The notes below the pieces were generated by a model. The model had not been told where the DNA came from and made no database searches. It saw only the letters and a list, made by a program, of their open reading frames with translations. 6,130 bases of DNA from Gemmatimonadota bacterium (GTDB lineage Bacteria > Gemmatimonadota > Gemmatimonadetes > Gemmatimonadales > GWC2-71-9), in assembly GCA_003222235.1 (NCBI GenBank), contig QHVD01000038.1:1-6130 (forward strand), written 5' to 3'. Positions 1 to 3,860 of this stretch are shown piece by piece. The position numbers and the translations under genes were made by a program. The number at the start of each line of letters is the position of its first letter. Positions within the stretch are counted from its first letter, which is position 1.

Positions 1-1
1 C

Positions 2-586
2 ACGGCGCCCTTCCTGCCGCTCCTGGCGACCGCAGCCCTGACGGGTGTGGGCGCCACGGCTGCGAGCGTCGGGCTCTGGCCGCTCTTCGGGGTGTTCGCC
101 AAGGTCGGGAGCGTGCTGTTCGGAAGCGGATACGTGCTCCTCGCGTTCCTCCGGGCGGACCTCGTACAGCGGTTCCACTGGCTCACCGAGCGGCAACTGC
201 TCGACGCCGTCGCCGTGGGGCAGGTGACCCCGGGTCCCCTGTTCACCACGGCGACGTTCGTCGGCTATGTGCTGGCGGGTACCGCCGGCGCCGTGGTGGC
301 GACGGTCGGCATCTTCCTTCCGGCCTTCGTGTTCGTCGCCGCGAGCGGCCCGCTCGTGCCCCGGCTCCGTCGCTCGCCGACCGCAGGGGCGGTGCTCGAC
401 GGCGTGAACGTCGCGTCGCTCGCGCTCATGGCCGTGGTGACGTGGCACCTGGGACGAGCGGCGCTCGTGGATTGGGAGACCGCCGCCCTGGGGCTGGGTA
501 GCGCGCTCCTGCTGCTTCGGTACCGCGTGAATTCGGCGTGGCTGGTCGCGCTCGGCGCCCTCGCCGGAGTGCTCATCAAGGCCTAA
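2..586 (+). CDS. chrA: Chromate transporter ChrA, C-terminal part (5' end outside window)
   Basis: This is the end of an inner-membrane chromate transporter of the CHR family, which exports chromate and gives chromium resistance. The frame is open from base 2, so the gene begins upstream; only the second CHR module is seen. Recognisable family stretches are a FGSGYVLLAFL-like segment (about bases 119-150), the HWLTERQLLDA segment, and the VGQVTPGPLFTTATF signature at about 212-260. Hydrophobic helices follow to the stop at 584-586, and the protein ends in a short ALAGVLIKA helix. The GTG at 47 is not a real start, because the frame upstream of it still reads as hydrophobic transporter sequence. 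A hairpin directly follows the stop. The family call is secure; chromate as substrate rests on the family, and some members may carry other oxyanions. Confidence 0.9.
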   Translation, partial: TAPFLPLLATAALTGVGATAASVGLWPLFGVFAKVGSVLFGSGYVLLAFLRADLVQRFHWLTERQLLDAVAVGQVTPGPLFTTATFVGYVLAGTAGAVVATVGIFLPAFVFVAASGPLVPRLRRSPTAGAVLDGVNVASLALMAVVTWHLGRAALVDWETAALGLGSALLLLRYRVNSAWLVALGALAGVLIKA

Positions 587-614
587 ACACTCGCGCACCC
601 CAGCGCGCGAGTGT
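587..614 (+). terminator. Perfect 10-bp hairpin after chrA, possible terminator
   Basis: ACACTCGCGC at 587-596 is the exact reverse complement of GCGCGAGTGT at 605-614, with an 8-nt loop. It starts on the base after the chrA stop codon, the position expected of an intrinsic terminator. No T-run follows (the next bases are ATCCTCG), so it is not a classical Rho-independent terminator. It could instead be a 3'-end-protecting stem. Its position also argues that the downstream gene starts after it rather than at the in-frame ATG at 538. Confidence 0.5.
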
Positions 615-642
615 ATCCTCGCATGTTCGCTCTCGCCGTTGC

Positions 643-1662
643 GTGACCGGCTTTCGACTCGAGCGGCGGAAGGGGCGAGGTTCCGGAGACAGCGCGCTGA
701 ATCCACTCCTCGGCATTCACCACGTGACGGCGATCGCCGGCGACCCGGGCGGCAACGTGGACTTCTACGCGCGCGTGCTGGGGCTCAGGCTCGTCAAGAA
801 GACCATCAACTTCGACGACCCGGGCACCTATCACCTCTACTACGGTGACGAGGTGGGGCACCCCGGAACGATCATGACCTTCTTCCCGTGGCCGGACGGC
901 GCGCGGGGGCGCCGGGGAGTCGGGCAGGTCACGACCACGTCCTTCGCCGTGCCACCGGCATCGCTCGGATACTGGAGCGAACGCCTCAAGGCGCACAGGG
1001 TGCCGGTCGAGTCCGCCGCGGCGTTCGGAGAGGATGCGCTTGCGTTCGAGGATCCGGACGGACTGAAGCTGGAGCTCACCGGCGTGTCCGCCGCAACGGA
1101 GAGGCCGGGAAGGTCCGGCGGCCCCGTCCCCGAGGAGCACGCGGTCCGGGCCTTCTCCCACGTCACGCTCGTCGAGCAGGGATTCGATGCGACCGCGAAG
1201 CTCCTCGTGGACGTGATGGGATTTCGTCAGACGGCCGAATCCGGCAACCGGTTTCGTTTCGTGCTGGGAGCGGGCGGAGCGGCGACGCGCGTGGAGGTCC
1301 GGTGCACGCCGGACGCGCCGCCGGGCCGGATCGCGGTGGGGACGGTGCATCACGTCGCGTGGCGGGTCGCCGGCCCTACGGAGCAGCGCGACTGGCGCGA
1401 GCGTCTCGTGGGACGCGGTCTCGACGTGACCCCCGTGCTCGACCGCAGCTACTTTCGGTCCATCTACTACCGCGAGCCTGGTGGCGTGCTGTTCGAGATC
1501 GCGACCGATCCGCCGGGCTTCACGGTGGATGAATCCCCTGATCGACTTGGCACCGCGCTGCAGTTGCCGCCCTGGCTCGAGCCGTACCGGGCCCGGATCG
1601 AAGCCGCGCTGCCGCCGCTCCCCCCGCTCCCCCCGCTCCCCCCCGCCCCGGCTCGTGTCTAG
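643..1662 (+). CDS. PcpA/MhqO-type ring-cleaving dioxygenase (two-module VOC/glyoxalase-fold protein)
   Basis: This is a cytoplasmic Fe(II) extradiol-type dioxygenase of the PcpA/LinE/MhqO group, predicted to open the ring of hydroquinones or catechols. It has two VOC modules, at about residues 19-150 and 165-300. By comparison with PcpA, whose metal ligands are His11, His227 and Glu276, the ligands here are the second His of GIHHVTA (H27), the second His of VHHVAWRV (H237) and the Glu of LFEIATD (E285), counted from the GTG at 643. All three are present. The start is uncertain. The GTG at 643 adds 18 non-conserved residues. Homologues begin near the NPLLGIHHVTA stretch, where a CTG at 697 has a GGAG 8 nt upstream; that start would give 321 residues, close to the family length. 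The C-terminus carries an unusual (LPP)n tail. The esterase gene overlaps the 3' end. The exact substrate is unknown. Confidence 0.85.
   Translation: MTGFRLERRKGRGSGDSALNPLLGIHHVTAIAGDPGGNVDFYARVLGLRLVKKTINFDDPGTYHLYYGDEVGHPGTIMTFFPWPDGARGRRGVGQVTTTSFAVPPASLGYWSERLKAHRVPVESAAAFGEDALAFEDPDGLKLELTGVSAATERPGRSGGPVPEEHAVRAFSHVTLVEQGFDATAKLLVDVMGFRQTAESGNRFRFVLGAGGAATRVEVRCTPDAPPGRIAVGTVHHVAWRVAGPTEQRDWRERLVGRGLDVTPVLDRSYFRSIYYREPGGVLFEIATDPPGFTVDESPDRLGTALQLPPWLEPYRARIEAALPPLPPLPPLPPAPARV
685..699 (+). promoter_or_regulatory. Candidate ribosome binding site with a CTG start
   Basis: GGAG at 685-688 lies 8 nt before an in-frame CTG at 697-699. Translation from this CTG would begin within a few residues of the point where PcpA/MhqO-family homologues begin. 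The alternative GTG at 643 has no purine-rich Shine-Dalgarno sequence ahead of it. CTG starts are rare in bacteria, so this is a proposal rather than a firm call. Confidence 0.35.
1611..1650 (+). repeat. CCGCTCCCC 9-bp repeat and poly-C tract encoding a (LPP)n tail
   Basis: Near the end of the dioxygenase gene a 9-nt unit (CCGCTCCCC) repeats about three times, followed by an irregular CCCGCCCCG. It encodes an LPPLPPLPPLPP-like tail. The longest pure run is seven Cs at 1638-1644. It lies just before the GTG start of the esterase and leaves that start without a purine-rich Shine-Dalgarno sequence. Such tracts are prone to slippage and to sequencing error. Confidence 0.75.
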
Positions 1663-2320
1663 GGACCCGCACCGCGATCAGCCGGTCCTCGTCTGGGGCG
1701 CGCCGCTCGCGGAGGCGGCGGGCGCGATGATCCTCATGCACGGGCGCGGCGGGTCGCCGGGGGACATGCAGGCGCTCTCGCGGGAGCTGGACCGGCCGCG
1801 GTTCGCCTGCCTCGCGCCCGCGGCTGCGGGCCGCACCTGGTACCCCTACAGCTTCCTCGAGCGAATCCAGCGCAACGAGCCGCATCTTTCTTCGGCGCTC
1901 CGCTTGCTCAAGGCCGCTCTCGTGAAGGCGGAGGCTGGCGGGGTCCCGACCGCGCGCGTCGTGCTGCTCGGGTTCTCCCAGGGAGCGTGCCTCGCGCTCG
2001 AGTTCGCGGCGCGCAACGCCCGGCGCTACGGCGCCGTCATCGGGCTGTCCGGCGGATTGATCGGCCCCGAGGGGACGCCGCGCGACTACGCGGGAAGCTT
2101 CGACGGCACCCCTGTGTTCCTGGGGTCGAGCGATGTGGACCCCCACGTGCCGAAACGGCGCGTGGACGAAACCGCGGCAGTGTTCCGGCGGCTGGGGGCG
2201 GATGTGACGGAGCGCATCTACCCTGGGCTGGGCCATGCGATCAACGCCGACGAGATCGCCGCCGCACGATCCCTGCTCGATGCGCTTCTCGCCGGTAGCG
2301 CTCGATCTCCGCCGCCGTGA
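1655..2320 (+). CDS. YpfH/MhqD-type serine esterase (alpha/beta hydrolase, COG0400-like)
   Basis: This is a cytoplasmic alpha/beta-hydrolase of the phospholipase/carboxylesterase (acyl-protein thioesterase-like) family, 221 residues, a normal family length. The oxyanion-side motif HGRGG is at residues 29-33. The nucleophile elbow GFSQG places the catalytic Ser at 108, the SDVDPHVP segment gives Asp162, and GLGHAI gives His194, so the triad is complete and correctly ordered. The GTG at 1655 is chosen because SRDPHRDQPVL before the first strand fits the family; it overlaps the upstream stop by 8 nt (GTGTCTAG). With only C-rich sequence ahead of it, initiation probably depends on translational coupling. 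In Bacillus subtilis, mhqE and mhqD form a dioxygenase-esterase operon under the quinone-sensing repressor MhqR. I infer a matching role here, hydrolysing a product of the partner enzyme. The real substrate is not known. Confidence 0.85.
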   Translation: MSRDPHRDQPVLVWGAPLAEAAGAMILMHGRGGSPGDMQALSRELDRPRFACLAPAAAGRTWYPYSFLERIQRNEPHLSSALRLLKAALVKAEAGGVPTARVVLLGFSQGACLALEFAARNARRYGAVIGLSGGLIGPEGTPRDYAGSFDGTPVFLGSSDVDPHVPKRRVDETAAVFRRLGADVTERIYPGLGHAINADEIAAARSLLDALLAGSARSPPP

Positions 2321-3660
2321 TCCGCATCGGCTCCTATGCGTCCCTCTTCATCCTGGTGGGTTTCGAGAGCCTCGGGATCCCGCTCCCCGGGGAGACCGCC
2401 CTGCTCGGCGCGGCCGCCCTTGCCGCGCTTGGGCACCTCTCGATCTGGGCCGTCGTCGGGACGGCAACCGCAGCGGCCGTGATTGGTGACAACGCCGGCT
2501 ATTGGATCGGGCGTCGGTGGGGCATCGCGTTGCTGCGGCGCTATGGGCGCGTCCTTCACCTCGACGAATCGCATCTCGAGCGCGCGCGCGGCTTCTTTGA
2601 CCGGCACGGCGCCAAAGCGGTCTTCTTCGGCCGGTTCATCGCGCTGCTGCGTACCTGGGCTGCCGTGCTCGCGGGGGTGGGACGCATGCCGTATCGCACG
2701 TTCATGCTCTATAACGCGCTTGGCGCGGTGTGCTGGTCCGCGCTCTTTGGCGCCCTCGGCTACACGTTCGCGCGCGCCTTACCGCAACTCGAGCGCTCCG
2801 TGGGTCGGGCCGGCCTGGCCGGCGCGCTGCTCGTGACCCTGGTCGTAGCGCTCGCGCTCACGTGGCGCTGGTTCGGGAGGAACTCCGCCGGGGTGGCCGC
2901 GGGCGCACAGGCGCTCTGGCAGCGCATCCTCTCGACGCCGGGGCTCCGGCGGCTCCGGGAGCGGTATCCGCGCGCCTGGACGTTCGCGGTCGCCCGGTTC
3001 GCGCCCGGAGAGTATCTGGGGCTCCACCTCACGATGGGGTTGGTCGTCAGCCTCGCAGGCCTTTGGCTGTTCGGTGGGATCACCGAAGACGTCCTCCACC
3101 ATGACCCGCTGACTCAGTTCGACGTGACGCTCCTCGAGTGGCTGCACGCGCGCGCCACTCCGACGGGGTACGCCATCGCCGAGGCGCTCAGTTTCCTCGG
3201 TTCACCGTGGATGCTGAGCGTCGGAGCGCTCGCCGTGGGCCTGCTCCTCGCCGCCCGCCGGCAGTGGATCGTATTGGCCGGCTGGGTTGGTGCCCTCGCC
3301 GGAGGCGGCCTCCTCCAGGCGGCGCTCAAGAGCGTGATCCGGCGCCCCCGGCCGCCCTATGCCGCGGCGTTCCTCGGGCACTACACGTGGAGCTTCCCGA
3401 GCGGCCACGCGATGGTCGCGCTCATAGGCTACGGCATGCTCGCCTACGTGCTCGTCGTTCTCGCGATCCGCCGGCGGGCATTCCAGATCGCCGTGGTGGT
3501 GGGAGCCGCACTGCTGATCGTTGCTGTCGGACTCAGTCGGCTCTACTTGGGAGTGCACTATTTCAGCGACGTGGTCGGTGGCTACGCCGCAGGAGTCCTG
3601 TGGCTCTCCGGCACGATCTCCGGTGTCGAAGTCGCGCGCCGGTGGCGAGTCGGTGCTTAG
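2317..3660 (+). CDS. DedA-PAP2 fusion membrane protein (polyprenyl-phosphate handling)
   Basis: This is an inner-membrane protein of 447 residues with two domains. The N-terminal DedA (SNARE-associated/VTT) domain, about 1-187, shows E17 and the PLPGE segment (E26), GDNAGYWIGRRWG (57-69), and GRFIALLRTW with Arg112 before the AGVGRMPYRTF loop. A basic linker (about 188-225) leads to a C-terminal PAP2 phosphatase domain with all three motifs: K338-x6-R345P346, PSGH at 361-364 (His364) and SR-x5-H-x3-D (S407, R408, H414, D418). DedA proteins have been implicated in flipping undecaprenyl phosphate, and membrane PAP2 enzymes dephosphorylate undecaprenyl pyrophosphate or phosphatidyl phosphates. 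The fusion could therefore couple dephosphorylation to lipid return; this is inference. The GTG start overlaps the esterase stop in GTGA, and a later GTG (2356) would cut off the conserved Glu region. No Shine-Dalgarno is seen, so coupling is likely. Confidence 0.9.
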   Translation: MIRIGSYASLFILVGFESLGIPLPGETALLGAAALAALGHLSIWAVVGTATAAAVIGDNAGYWIGRRWGIALLRRYGRVLHLDESHLERARGFFDRHGAKAVFFGRFIALLRTWAAVLAGVGRMPYRTFMLYNALGAVCWSALFGALGYTFARALPQLERSVGRAGLAGALLVTLVVALALTWRWFGRNSAGVAAGAQALWQRILSTPGLRRLRERYPRAWTFAVARFAPGEYLGLHLTMGLVVSLAGLWLFGGITEDVLHHDPLTQFDVTLLEWLHARATPTGYAIAEALSFLGSPWMLSVGALAVGLLLAARRQWIVLAGWVGALAGGGLLQAALKSVIRRPRPPYAAAFLGHYTWSFPSGHAMVALIGYGMLAYVLVVLAIRRRAFQIAVVVGAALLIVAVGLSRLYLGVHYFSDVVGGYAAGVLWLSGTISGVEVARRWRVGA

Positions 3661-3734
3661 AGGTGTTAGGTGCTAGGTGTTGGGTGCCAGGGGATGACAC
3701 CCCTAACACCTAGCACCTAACACCCGACACCTCT
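3659..3734. repeat. Near-palindrome of GGTGYTA heptamers, possible bidirectional terminator
   Basis: Starting in the stop codon of the DedA-PAP2 gene, the left arm is four 7-bp units: GGTGTTA, GGTGCTA, GGTGTTG and GGTGCCA (3662-3689). The right arm (3704-3731) holds the inverse units TAACACC, TAGCACC, TAACACC and CGACACC. In one register 3662-3681 pairs perfectly with 3705-3724 (20 bp). Shifted by one heptad, 3659-3686 pairs with 3707-3734 with few mismatches. The transcript would fold into a strong hairpin in several registers. It lies between convergent genes and could end transcription from both sides, although no clear T-run follows. The unit structure also resembles dispersed intergenic repeat families. 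Confidence 0.85.
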
Positions 3735-3754
3735 ATTCGTTCGTTCCCAGCTGC

Positions 3755-3860
3755 TAGTGCCGCTCCAACTTTTCGGGACTAATCGCAGAACCGGGATAGT
3801 CGTGACGAAAGAGCTCATTCGGCGCAGGGGAACTAGGCGCGAAAAGTTGGAACGGCACTA
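3755..3860. mobile_element. MITE-like element with 23-bp terminal inverted repeats and TA flanks
   Basis: 3753-3775 (GCTAGTGCCGCTCCAACTTT and three more bases) is the reverse complement of 3840-3862 with a single mismatch, C3763 against A3852. About 64 nt lie between the arms and contain no convincing coding sequence. Both ends sit in CTAG, so the element can be read as 102 bp (3757-3858) bounded by TA at 3755-3756 and 3859-3860. TA duplication is the hallmark of IS630/Tc1-mariner transposases. That makes a non-autonomous element mobilised in trans the best reading. An unusually long terminator hairpin or another kind of dispersed repeat remains possible. Confidence 0.6.

Noticed and set aside
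538..642. In-frame ATG at 538 as the dioxygenase start
   Set aside because: It would overlap the conserved end of chrA by 49 nt, run through the post-chrA hairpin and add about 53 Arg-rich residues with no family similarity.
587..642. Sigma-70 type promoter for the dioxygenase operon
   Set aside because: No convincing pair of -35 and -10 boxes could be picked in this GC-rich gap. A promoter may exist but cannot be supported by eye.
583..1353. 256-codon minus-strand open frame opposite the dioxygenase
   Set aside because: Low-complexity Arg/His-rich sequence antisense to a gene with complete VOC metal ligands, with no recognisable motif or start signal.
3661..3734. CRISPR array
   Set aside because: The units are 7 bp, adjacent without spacers, and arranged as an inverted repeat.
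3776..3839. Small gene or structured RNA in the core of the TA-flanked element
   Set aside because: No start codon with a ribosome site and no strong internal stem beyond the terminal arms.
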